Positions 1 to 5,736 of a stretch of DNA of 5,853 bases are shown piece by piece; within the stretch, counting starts at the first letter, position 1; every line of letters begins with the position of its first letter. The translations under genes were made by a program, and so were the position numbers. A model generated the notes under the pieces. It did no database searches, was not told where the DNA came from, and saw only the letters and a program-made list of their open reading frames with translations. The stretch lies in NCBI GenBank assembly GCA_045541735.1, contig JAZQJQ010000042.1:1-5853 (forward strand). The letters are read 5' to 3'. This DNA comes from RUG12395 sp045541735 (lineage in GTDB: Bacteria; Bacillota; Clostridia; Oscillospirales; CAG-272).

Positions 1-561
1 TGTCTTCCTAAGACCCGCTTGGCCTCCGACTTCGATGCAGAAGCTACCGTCGAAGTAGTCGGTAGCACGGTAGTTGTCCATCTTGGGGTCAAGGAGAGCC
101 TTCATGGAATAAACGTAAGTATCGGCATTGATCTTTTCGCCGTTCTGCCATGTAGCATCCTTGTTGAGCTTGATCACGTAAGCGTAACCGGAGGTAGCAG
201 ACTCAGGAATGTTGAATTCGGGATGCTCTGCCTTGATCTTCTCGGTAACGTCTACGGGCAGCTCAGCTGCCATCTCGGGACGGATAACGTATCCCTTGTA
301 GGGATCCTTACCCTCAACGGGGTTGAGTTCATCATTATAGATGAAAGTGTAAAGACCGGAGGTGAGGAAATCGATAGGATAGCTCTCATCAGAGGTCTGA
401 TAGGTATGAGGGTTCCAGTTGGAGGACATAGTTACAACGGAATCATTGTAAGTATAGTCACCAACGAACTCCTCAACCTTTACCTTACCGCAGGATGCCA
501 TGGGAAGAACCATGCAAACAACAAGCAGTAAAGCAACGATAGAGGCGATTCTCTTTGTCAT
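1..561 (-). CDS. ABC transporter solute-binding lipoprotein, family 5 (peptide/oligopeptide type), N-terminal part
   Basis: Extracellular substrate-binding lipoprotein of an ABC importer, probably for peptides. Only the first 187 codons are present; the frame is open through the left edge. The start is the ATG at 561-559, preceded by an AAGGAG ribosome site (574-569) with a 7-base gap. The protein begins MTKRIASIVALLL and has a basic n-region, a hydrophobic core at about residues 5-20 and a lipobox-like MASC with the lipidated Cys at residue 24 (Met at -3 is slightly atypical). The mature part has family-5 hallmarks: NWNPHTYQTSDE near residues 50-60, then YVIKLNKDATWQNGEKINAD and TYVYSMKALLDP, matching the usual 'y.f.L...a.WqdG..l.a.D..yS...l.dP' pattern. 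Lys is always AAG and Ile almost always ATC, unlike the other genes here, which suggests high expression. The upstream same-strand neighbour is a peptidase, which favours peptide as substrate; that specificity is inference. Permease and ATPase genes would lie beyond the left edge. Confidence 0.9.
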   Translation of the reverse strand, partial: MTKRIASIVALLLVVCMVLPMASCGKVKVEEFVGDYTYNDSVVTMSSNWNPHTYQTSDESYPIDFLTSGLYTFIYNDELNPVEGKDPYKGYVIRPEMAAELPVDVTEKIKAEHPEFNIPESATSGYAYVIKLNKDATWQNGEKINADTYVYSMKALLDPKMDNYRATDYFDGSFCIEVGGQAGLRKT

Positions 562-606
562 TGTTTTTCTCCTTAAATTTTAATTACATTTCCCGTAAAT
601 CAGCCG

Positions 607-628
607 TTTTGCAACCGACTATGCAAAA
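607..628. repeat. Small inverted repeat in the leader of the solute-binding protein gene
   Basis: TTTTGCA (607-613) and TGCAAAA (622-628) are perfect complements around an 8-base loop. The repeat lies in the predicted 5' leader, roughly midway between the likely transcription start near 661 and the ribosome site at 574-569. No T-run follows on either strand, so it is not a standard terminator. It could be an operator half-site pair, an mRNA stem, or chance in an AT-rich stretch. Confidence 0.35.
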
Positions 629-667
629 TGAGCAGAGTTCACGAGAATATGTTTTAGGATAGTTAAG

Positions 668-696
668 ATTTTATCACCAAATTCTCTTTTAGTCAA
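668..696 (-). promoter_or_regulatory. Sigma-A type promoter for the solute-binding protein gene
   Basis: On the minus strand, TTGACT (696-691) is followed after exactly 17 bases by TAAAAT (673-668), with TG one base upstream of the -10 (extended -10, TGATAAAAT). The predicted start of transcription is near 661, giving a leader of about 100 bases. The -35 begins only 15 bases past the peptidase stop codon. No hairpin with a T-run lies between them, so read-through from the peptidase is also possible. Confidence 0.7.
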
Positions 697-711
697 TACC
701 TTATTCACAAA

Positions 712-2415
712 TTAGTCACATTTCGCAAGCTTTTTGCCCTTTTCACCAAGTATATATTTGATCTTTGTGGCAATTTGCTTCATACAGCCTGCGGCATACG
801 GAAGCGTAAGACCGGACTCGGTAACAAGACCTTCAAAGGTCCTCGTTCCGCCCATATCAACGAAAGCGAGGTACTTTTTCCACGCGGCATCCTTGTTTTC
901 AAGCATTTCGAGCCAGAACTGGAACGCAACGGTCTGCGCCATACAGTAATCGATGTAGTAAAGCGGACTTTCATAAATATGGAGCTGGCGCTGCCATCCT
1001 GCCCCCCTGCCGTAGAAGGGCATTCCGGTGCGGTCGATCATAGGGCGGTACTTCTTTTCGAGCTTTTCCCATTCCGCATTTCTTTCATCCGGAGTAAGAT
1101 CTTCGTTTTCATACATTATATGCTGGAATTCGTCCACCATACAGCCGTATGGCAGGAAGGAGAGCGCATCCGCAAGATGCATATACTCGTATTTTGCAGT
1201 ATCATCTCCGAAAAACTTTTCGTGGTATTCGCCCGTTAAGAATTCCATACTCATCGAATGCACTTCGCACGCCTCGATGGTGGGACTCTGATAGGAGGAG
1301 ATGTAATTCTTCTTGAAAGCACGGAAGGCGGCAAATGCGTGGCCCGCCTCATGGGTAAGTACGTCAACGTCGCCGGCAGTACCGTTGAAGTTCGAAAAGA
1401 TGAACGGTGCTCCGTACGCCGGTATATCCGCGCAGTATCCTCCGGGCGCCTTCCCGTCCTTGGAAAGCACGTCAAGCAGCTCGTTTTCGTACATAAAATC
1501 GATGAACTCAGAGGTCTCCGGGGAAAGAGAATTATACATCTCGCGCCCTGCGGCAAGGATATCGTCCGAGCTGCCGTGCGGCACGGGGTTTCCTTCTTTG
1601 AAAATAAGAGTATCGTACATACAGAGCTTATCAACGCCGATACGCTTTCTCTGTTCTTCGCGCAATTCGTTTACAACGGGCACGACGTCCTCGGCTATCT
1701 GACGTCTGAATTCCTTCAGATCCTCATAGCCGTAGCAATTTCTGCCGAGGCGGTCGTAGCCGAGCTGAATGTAGTTCTTGTGCCCCAGTATACGTGCCAT
1801 TTTGTTTCTTACCCTGACAAGCTCGCCGTAAATACGGTCAAGCTCTTCGCGGTGCGCATCGAAGAACTCGCCTTCTTTTGTAAAAGCAAGGCGGCGTACC
1901 TCTCTGTCCGTGCTTTGCTTGTGGGGGCCGAGCAGGGGCAGGGGTATGGTCTTATCCTCCCATTCGACGGTTGCGGATGCGTACAGCTTCTGATATTCCG
2001 AGGTAAGCTTGTTTTCCTCCTGCATAAGCTCTATCATCTCAGGCTTGAAGGTGCGTACGGAAATTTCAAGATTCTTGAAATAAAGTCCGCCAAGCTCTTT
2101 TTCTAGCTCAGCGCGGAAGGGGGAAGCGAGCAACGCAAGGCTTACCTTCTGCTCTGCTTCCGCAAGCAGGGGCATCACCTCGTCAACGAATTCTCTTTCG
2201 CCCGCATAGAATTCATCCTTTGTATTTATGGTGTTGCGGATATAAACGAGAGAGCCGAGCGTGCTGACACGCTTGCCGAGCGCTTCCGTCTCGCGGAACG
2301 CTTCAAGCTGCTCTTCTGCGCTCTCAGCATTAAGAAGCTTCTGCTCAACAGCGGCAAGCGCACCCTTTATCTCCTCGATATCCGGTCTTTCATACGGCAT
2401 TTCCGAAAATTTCAT
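712..2415 (-). CDS. M3 family oligoendopeptidase (zinc metallopeptidase)
   Basis: Cytoplasmic zinc endopeptidase that cleaves short peptides, with no signal peptide. The chosen start, ATG at 2415 (MKFSEMPYERPDIEE), follows a strong AGGAGG (2427-2422) with a 6-base gap and gives 567 residues, normal for the clostridial non-PepF M3 oligoendopeptidases. A GTG 41 codons upstream (2538) keeps the frame open but would run through the promoter. The first ~150 residues form the helical N-terminal region; the rest is the catalytic domain. Visible active-site elements are HEAGH at 355-359 (zinc ligands His355 and His359, catalytic Glu356) and Glu384 in ACEVHSMSME as third ligand, 29 residues after the first His as in the family. 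The C-terminal HIYESPLYYIDY begins at His479 and carries the substrate/transition-state His and Tyr residues. The enzyme appears intact. The next gene on this strand is a solute-binding lipoprotein, consistent with peptide uptake and degradation. Confidence 0.95.
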   Translation of the reverse strand: MKFSEMPYERPDIEEIKGALAAVEQKLLNAESAEEQLEAFRETEALGKRVSTLGSLVYIRNTINTKDEFYAGEREFVDEVMPLLAEAEQKVSLALLASPFRAELEKELGGLYFKNLEISVRTFKPEMIELMQEENKLTSEYQKLYASATVEWEDKTIPLPLLGPHKQSTDREVRRLAFTKEGEFFDAHREELDRIYGELVRVRNKMARILGHKNYIQLGYDRLGRNCYGYEDLKEFRRQIAEDVVPVVNELREEQRKRIGVDKLCMYDTLIFKEGNPVPHGSSDDILAAGREMYNSLSPETSEFIDFMYENELLDVLSKDGKAPGGYCADIPAYGAPFIFSNFNGTAGDVDVLTHEAGHAFAAFRAFKKNYISSYQSPTIEACEVHSMSMEFLTGEYHEKFFGDDTAKYEYMHLADALSFLPYGCMVDEFQHIMYENEDLTPDERNAEWEKLEKKYRPMIDRTGMPFYGRGAGWQRQLHIYESPLYYIDYCMAQTVAFQFWLEMLENKDAAWKKYLAFVDMGGTRTFEGLVTESGLTLPYAAGCMKQIATKIKYILGEKGKKLAKCD

Positions 2416-2421
2416 TTTTTG

Positions 2422-2427
2422 CCTCCT
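2422..2427 (-). promoter_or_regulatory. Ribosome binding site that decides the M3 peptidase start
   Basis: AGGAGG on the minus strand, 6 bases before ATG 2415. This near-perfect site supports the 567-residue protein over the longer GTG-initiated reading, whose extra 41 residues would be encoded by promoter DNA and the tandem repeat. Confidence 0.85.
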
Positions 2428-2444
2428 GATGTTTGTTTTAGAAT

Positions 2445-2487
2445 ATTTTATCATAGTAATTTTATCATAGTAAGAGTTCTTTTTCAA
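2445..2487 (-). promoter_or_regulatory. Promoter region of the M3 peptidase, with two possible -10 boxes
   Basis: TTGAAA (2487-2482) is followed after 17 bases by TAAAAT (2464-2459) with an extended TG motif (TGATAAAAT). The tandem repeat creates a second identical TGATAAAAT 14 bases downstream (-10 at 2450-2445), whose 17-base-spaced -35 (TTACTA) is weak. The first pair is the better promoter and predicts transcription starting near 2452, leaving a leader of about 35 bases. The arrangement resembles the solute-binding protein promoter, also a TTGA-type -35 with a 17-base gap to TGATAAAAT. Confidence 0.65.
2446..2473. repeat. Perfect 14-bp tandem duplication in the peptidase promoter
   Basis: The unit TTTTATCATAGTAA occurs twice back to back (2446-2459 and 2460-2473) with no mismatch and no gap. 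Read on the minus strand, each copy is TTACTATGATAAAA and supplies an extended -10 box. It looks like a slippage duplication of a -10 region, or a paired protein-binding site. Confidence 0.9.
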
Positions 2488-2492
2488 TACGT

Positions 2493-2523
2493 TTGTCACA
2501 AAACTCTCCGGTCGCATAATATG
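2493..2523 (+). promoter_or_regulatory. Candidate promoter of dpaAB (mother-cell sigma or sigma-A reading)
   Basis: Two readings overlap. The sequence gCATAATATG (2514-2523) resembles the sigma-K -10 pattern gCATAnnnTA with one mismatch at the end, and CACA (2497-2500) could serve as the loose -35 (AC), with 15 bases between AC and CATA, slightly short. Alternatively TTGTCA (2493-2498) and CATAAT (2515-2520), 16 bases apart, make an acceptable sigma-A promoter. Both place the start of transcription near 2527-2530, about 20 bases before the ATG. Bacillus subtilis spoVF is transcribed by sigma-K, which favours the first reading. The sequence alone does not decide. Confidence 0.4.
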
Positions 2524-2549
2524 TAACGAGAACGGCACGGAGAAGAAAT

Positions 2550-3368
2550 ATGAACCATATGAATTTTTCGGTAATAGGCGGCGATAAAAGAATGGCTATG
2601 CTTGCGCGCTTGCTTAAAAGGCAGGGCGGCTGCAAACATTATTTATATGAAATCGAGGATCTGCCCGAGAGTATAAGCGCAGACGCGGTGGTTTTGCCCG
2701 TTCCCTGTTCTTTTGACGGAATAAGCCTCAACTGCGCACTGAGCACGCATCTGCTCAGCGGTATCGTCACGCGAATAAAGGCCGCAACCGTTTTCGGCGG
2801 CAGGATACCCGGGGATATCAAATCGTGCCTGAGCGCAAACGGAACAAAGGTGTACGACCTGCTTGAGGATGAGGCTCTGCTTGTAAAAAACGCACAGCTG
2901 ACAGCAGAGGGCGCGCTCGGCATTATCATAAACGAAACGAAGCGTGCCGTTCTCGGTTCGCGGATACTGATACTCGGTTGCGGCAGAGTTGGGCGCGCGC
3001 TTGTGCGGGTGCTCCGCCCGCTGGGCGCAGACGTACTCGTTGCGGCGAGGGATCCCGCACAGCTCGCCTATTCCGAATGCGCCGGCTGTACTCCGGTACG
3101 TCTTTCCGAGGTCTCCGCATTTGTGCGAAATACGCACGTTATCTGTAACACCGTACCTGCTAAGCTTCTCGGCAGTGAGTGCCTCGCCGCGCTTGAAAGA
3201 GACACGCTCTTTATCGAGCTTGCATCGGGCGGATATAACACGGAATGCGTAAAAGCTGCCGGAGTGCGTTTTATCAATGCGCAGGGTCTGCCGGGAAAAA
3301 CAGCACCCGAGACCGCCGCCCTTATTATATACGATAGAATGACCGACCTTTTAACGAGGCAGATATGA
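2550..3368 (+). CDS. dpaA: Dipicolinate synthase subunit A
   Basis: Subunit A (SpoVFA) of the two-part enzyme that oxidises the dihydrodipicolinate-pathway intermediate to dipicolinic acid in the mother cell. The product is then loaded into the spore core with calcium. The protein has 272 residues, somewhat shorter than the roughly 300 of Bacillus. The N-terminal domain opens with FSVIGGDKRMAMLARLL (6-22). AEGA (119-122) leads into a Rossmann segment, ILILGCGRVGRALVRVL (139-155), with the nucleotide-binding GCGRVG at 143-148 and AARD at 165-168. The C-terminal family signature is ELASGGYNTE (223-232) and QGLPGKTAPETAA (245-257). The start ATG 2550 has GGAG (2539-2542) 7 bases upstream; an in-frame ATG at 2559 has poorer spacing. 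Its stop overlaps the dpaB start by 4 bases (ATGA), which indicates translational coupling. Assignment rests on motif recognition and on the adjacent dpaB. Confidence 0.94.
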   Translation: MNHMNFSVIGGDKRMAMLARLLKRQGGCKHYLYEIEDLPESISADAVVLPVPCSFDGISLNCALSTHLLSGIVTRIKAATVFGGRIPGDIKSCLSANGTKVYDLLEDEALLVKNAQLTAEGALGIIINETKRAVLGSRILILGCGRVGRALVRVLRPLGADVLVAARDPAQLAYSECAGCTPVRLSEVSAFVRNTHVICNTVPAKLLGSECLAALERDTLFIELASGGYNTECVKAAGVRFINAQGLPGKTAPETAALIIYDRMTDLLTRQI

Positions 3369-3925
3369 CAGGTTTTGCTTTTTGCGGCTCCCATTGCACC
3401 CTTGAAGCCGCCCTTGAGACGGCAGAGCGGCTGATAGCCGCGGGTGAGGAGCTGTTACCCATTTTTTCCTTTTCCGTTGCGGGTACGGATACCCGCTTTT
3501 TCAAGGCAAGGGAGTTTTGCCGCAAGGCAGAGGAGCTTTGCGGCACGCGCGGTATCTACTCAATAGCGGAGGCAGAGCCTCTGGGTCCCGCGCGCCCCCT
3601 TGACTACCTCGTTATATGCCCATGTACCGGCAACACAATGGCACGGCTTGCCCACGGAATATGCGACACACCCGTAACGATGGCGGCAAAGGCACACCTC
3701 AGGCGCGGCAGAAACATACTTCTCTGCCCCGCTTCAAACGATGCGCTCGGCGCGGGAATGAAAAACCTTGCCGCGCTTGCGGTGAGAAAGAGCATCTTCT
3801 TCACACCAATGAAGCAGGATGACCCGATAAACAAGCCGTTTTCGCTCGTCACGGACTTTTCGCTCGTTCCCGAAGCCTTTGAGGCAATGAAGAACGGCAC
3901 ACAGCTGCGCCCCTTGTTTCTTTGA
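3365..3925 (+). CDS. dpaB: Dipicolinate synthase subunit B (flavoprotein)
   Basis: Subunit B (SpoVFB), a flavoprotein-fold partner of DpaA needed for dipicolinic acid synthesis during sporulation. At 186 residues it is close to the usual ~190-200. It starts MTGFAFCGSHCTLE, matching the family's 'G.aLTGSfCT' opening, followed by DTRFF (42-46), the strongly conserved EAEPLGPARPLDYLVICPCTGNT region (69-91, PCTGNT at 86-91), RLAHGICDTPVTMAAKAHLR (94-113) and SNDALGAGMKNLA (124-136). It ends with FFTPMKQDDPINKPFSL (145-161). DpaA and DpaB together are diagnostic of an endospore former. The gene is read from the dpaA transcript through the 4-base overlap. No terminator hairpin is visible after its stop; a vegetative-type promoter for the next gene begins one base beyond it. 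Confidence 0.95.
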   Translation: MTGFAFCGSHCTLEAALETAERLIAAGEELLPIFSFSVAGTDTRFFKAREFCRKAEELCGTRGIYSIAEAEPLGPARPLDYLVICPCTGNTMARLAHGICDTPVTMAAKAHLRRGRNILLCPASNDALGAGMKNLAALAVRKSIFFTPMKQDDPINKPFSLVTDFSLVPEAFEAMKNGTQLRPLFL

Positions 3926-3954
3926 TTGACAAAATCTCCTGTAGGTGATAGAAT
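3926..3954 (+). promoter_or_regulatory. Near-consensus sigma-A promoter for the AllH-like gene
   Basis: A perfect TTGACA (3926-3931), a 17-base spacer and TAGAAT (3949-3954, 5 of 6 consensus) with TG one base upstream (TGATAGAAT). It starts one base after the dpaB stop and predicts transcription from about 3961, giving a leader of about 66 bases. It is the strongest promoter match in the window and implies that the downstream gene is expressed independently of the sporulation operon. Confidence 0.82.
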
Positions 3955-3977
3955 TGTAACAAAGATTCCAACCGCAG

Positions 3978-4002
3978 GGGACGGCGCCCTCGATGTCCCG
4001 TC
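3978..4002 (+). promoter_or_regulatory. Structured leader of the AllH-like gene with two alternative small stems
   Basis: Two perfect 5-bp stems use overlapping bases and so exclude each other: GGGAC (3978-3982) with GTCCC (3995-3999), and GACGG (3980-3984) with CCGTC (3998-4002). This GC-rich block stands between the predicted transcription start and the ribosome site at 4014-4020. The stems are short with loops of 12-13 bases and no known riboswitch is recognised, so a regulatory role is only a possibility. Confidence 0.25.
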
Positions 4003-4026
4003 ATCCTCGCCTCAAAGGAGCAACAG

Positions 4027-4857
4027 ATGCAACATCGCACTGTTTTTTGCGGCAAAGAGGCCGCCGAGCTTATAAAAGAATATCAAACCGCCGAGGTCCT
4101 CGGCGTTTACAGCGCGGGCACCTATCTTCTGTTCGGGGAAAACATCGTGCTTATATGCGACGCATCAAAAAAAAGCGTGCCCTTCGGCATCTCTGTTGAA
4201 AATTATCCCGTATTCCGCGATGCGATAAACGGGGCGGAGACAGCTTATATAAATAACGGCACGCTCTCCCTCGGCGGCGCAATGATTGAAACAGACGGCA
4301 ACTGCGAGAACGCGGTATGCCTTATCCCCTCTCCGCCGTCAAACGAAGCAATTGCCAAAGCTGTTGAAATGCTCCTGCAAAGAAAGGACACGGGATTTTG
4401 CCGTATCCTTGCAGATACCGAGCCTTCCGACCCCTATGCAAAAAAAGCAAAAACGCTTGCAAACGAAGTTTTTTGCGCGCTTTCAGAGAATAACGAAGAA
4501 AGATTACACGCATCGGCAGGCAAGCTGATCGGGCTTGGCGGCGGACTTACCCCTTCGGGTGACGACCTCATCTGCGGTGCGCTGTATGCACTATCTTACT
4601 GCGGTACAACAAAAAAATACGCCTCAATGCTTGCAAAAGCCGCAACGGCGGCACAGAACAACACGAATATCATCAGCCGCCGCTATATACAAAGCGCGGC
4701 AAAGGGCGAATACTTCGGACTTGTTGCAGATTTCATAAACGCGCTCTGCGGCAACGGAGGCACGGAAGAAGCGCTTGATGCGCTTCTCGCCGTAGGCAGC
4801 TCCTCGGGCGGCGACATTGCCGCGGGCATACTGCTTGCATACAGATCCATAAGATAA
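4027..4857 (+). CDS. DUF2877 / AllH-like family protein
   Basis: A 276-residue protein with the signature of the DUF2877 family, now called AllH-like after the E. coli AllH (YlbF) component of the FdrA-AllG-AllH oxamate carbamoyltransferase. Visible conserved blocks are the N-terminal GVYSAGTYLLF (26-36), a phosphate-loop-like LIGLGGGLTPSGDD (167-180), TNIISRRYIQSAAKGEY (213-229) and the C-terminal VGSSSGGDIAAGIL (256-269), where many relatives have GHSSG. No signal peptide or membrane segment is apparent. Start ATG 4027 follows AAAGGAG (4014-4020) with a 6-base gap. The usual partners (fdrA, allG, carbamate kinase) are absent on both sides within the window, so a carbamoyltransferase role is not shown; it may act with partners elsewhere or do something different. 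It has its own promoter and ends inside a shared terminator. Family membership is fairly secure; function is not. Confidence 0.85.
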   Translation: MQHRTVFCGKEAAELIKEYQTAEVLGVYSAGTYLLFGENIVLICDASKKSVPFGISVENYPVFRDAINGAETAYINNGTLSLGGAMIETDGNCENAVCLIPSPPSNEAIAKAVEMLLQRKDTGFCRILADTEPSDPYAKKAKTLANEVFCALSENNEERLHASAGKLIGLGGGLTPSGDDLICGALYALSYCGTTKKYASMLAKAATAAQNNTNIISRRYIQSAAKGEYFGLVADFINALCGNGGTEEALDALLAVGSSSGGDIAAGILLAYRSIR

Positions 4858-4899
4858 AAACAACGGAAGACCGTGCGGTCTTCCGTTGTTTTTATCTTA
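4850..4899. terminator. Bidirectional terminator shared by the AllH-like gene and the AraC gene
   Basis: A perfect palindrome with 23-base arms (4850-4872 and 4877-4899) around a 4-base GTGC loop. The core stem CGGAAGACC/GGTCTTCCG is followed on both strands by TTGTTTTT, so it reads as an intrinsic terminator in either direction. It sits between two convergent genes whose coding ends are only 34 bases apart. Both stop codons (TAA at 4855-4857 plus; TAA at 4894-4892 minus) lie within the arms, and each gene ends with the same AGA TAA. Confidence 0.93.
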
Positions 4900-5668
4900 A
4901 ACCGTTCCGATATTGTCCCGGCGCCTGACCCGAAAAGCGTTTGAACTGCTGGATGAACTGTATGTCGCTCGGGTACCCAAGCTCGTCGGATATCTGCTTT
5001 ACGGAGTAATCCGTATATCCGAGCAGGTACTCCGCGTACTCCATTCGGCTTTTCACAAGATCGGCTATCGGACTTATGGCGAAGTGCTCTTTGTAAATAT
5101 GCTGAAAATAAGAAGCGCTGACGTTGATAGATGCCGCAAGCGCATCTACTGTACGCTTTTTCAGCGGATTTGAGTATATATCCGTGCGCAGAGCCTCTAA
5201 TTTATCAACGTACCGCTTTTTCGGCGTCTCCGTTCTTCCTATACCGTCAGAGAGGCGCAAAAGCAGTATCTTCAGATAAAGCGCCGTAATATTCTCCGAG
5301 CTTTTGTGCGCTGAATATTTTTCGTACTGCAACGTCCTTATAAGCTCGGAAAGGGCATAGGCGTTATCGGGATAGAGCACCGTATCGAAGCGTACACCGC
5401 TCAAAAGGAGCTCTTTTCTTTCGTCCTCCGTAAGATCAAACGTTACCCAATCATGCAAAAAAGCCTCACCGTAAGCGCCGAAATTGTGCGGTGTGGTTTT
5501 ATCAAATATCATAACGGCACCCTTATCGGCGATTATCTTTTTCTCGCCGAAAACGAAGAACGTGCGCGAGCGCATAACGAGCATAACGTATTCAATTAGC
5601 CTCGGCGGACGTGAGAGAGCAAAATTTTCGTTATGTCCGCGGTTATATCCGATACACATCAGTTTCAT
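4892..5668 (-). CDS. AraC-family transcriptional regulator
   Basis: A 258-residue DNA-binding regulator with the standard two-part design. The N-terminal ~140 residues form a cupin-like sensor region: repeated beta-type segments and the FGAYGEAFLHDWVTFD block (63-78) are typical of clostridial AraC regulators that respond to sugars. The C-terminal AraC domain holds two helix-turn-helix units, about 173-194 (TVDALAASINVSASYFQHIY) and 222-244 (SVKQISDELGYPSDIQFIQQ), followed by the usual G-x-x-P-x-x-YR ending at 247-254. The chosen start is ATG 5668, with a GGTGG ribosome site 5 bases upstream; a TTG at 5680 is open in frame but lacks a better site, and an ATG at 5659 would trim three residues. 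It is divergent from a probable glycoside hydrolase gene whose promoter interleaves with its own, so it is likely the local activator or repressor of that gene. The effector is unknown; a saccharide is inferred. Confidence 0.92.
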   Translation of the reverse strand: MKLMCIGYNRGHNENFALSRPPRLIEYVMLVMRSRTFFVFGEKKIIADKGAVMIFDKTTPHNFGAYGEAFLHDWVTFDLTEDERKELLLSGVRFDTVLYPDNAYALSELIRTLQYEKYSAHKSSENITALYLKILLLRLSDGIGRTETPKKRYVDKLEALRTDIYSNPLKKRTVDALAASINVSASYFQHIYKEHFAISPIADLVKSRMEYAEYLLGYTDYSVKQISDELGYPSDIQFIQQFKRFSGQAPGQYRNGLR

Positions 5669-5672
5669 TACA

Positions 5673-5677
5673 GCCAC
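5673..5677 (-). promoter_or_regulatory. Ribosome binding site supporting the AraC start
   Basis: GGTGG on the minus strand, 5 bases before ATG 5668. It is a one-base variant of GGAGG. It supports this ATG over the more upstream TTG at 5680, whose first codons would overlap the site itself. Confidence 0.6.
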
Positions 5678-5707
5678 CAAAAAAACAGAATATATTAGTT
5701 ATTGAGC

Positions 5708-5736
5708 AGTATATCACATTGTTTGAAAAAAGTAAA
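5708..5736 (-). promoter_or_regulatory. Probable promoter of the AraC gene
   Basis: TTTACT (5736-5731) with a 17-base gap to TATACT (5713-5708), preceded by an extended TG (TGATATACT). Transcription would start near 5701, about 33 bases before the ATG. Its -35 box lies within the spacer of the opposing hydrolase promoter. Confidence 0.6.

Noticed and set aside
19..531. 170-codon open frame on the plus strand opposite the solute-binding protein
   Set aside because: It lies wholly within the coding region of a lipoprotein with start, ribosome site, signal peptide and family motifs on the other strand. Its openness follows from the biased codon use of that gene.
1258..2106. Long open frame of 282 codons on the plus strand opposite the M3 peptidase
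   Set aside because: It is an antisense shadow of a well-supported metallopeptidase. Its product shows no recognisable domain, and no ribosome site or promoter supports it.
2416..2538. 41-codon N-terminal extension of the M3 peptidase starting at GTG 2538
   Set aside because: It translates promoter DNA including the tandem repeat, lacks family similarity and a ribosome site, and would begin beside the dpaA ribosome site. ATG 2415 has AGGAGG at ideal spacing.
3993..4199. 68-codon plus-strand frame starting in the AllH-like leader
   Set aside because: It has no ribosome site, encodes an Arg/Lys-rich low-information peptide and is mostly an out-of-frame reading of the AllH-like gene.
5669..5680. 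TTG 5680 start giving a 262-residue AraC regulator
   Set aside because: The GGTGG ribosome site lies inside this extension and is well placed for ATG 5668; the four extra residues add nothing recognisable.
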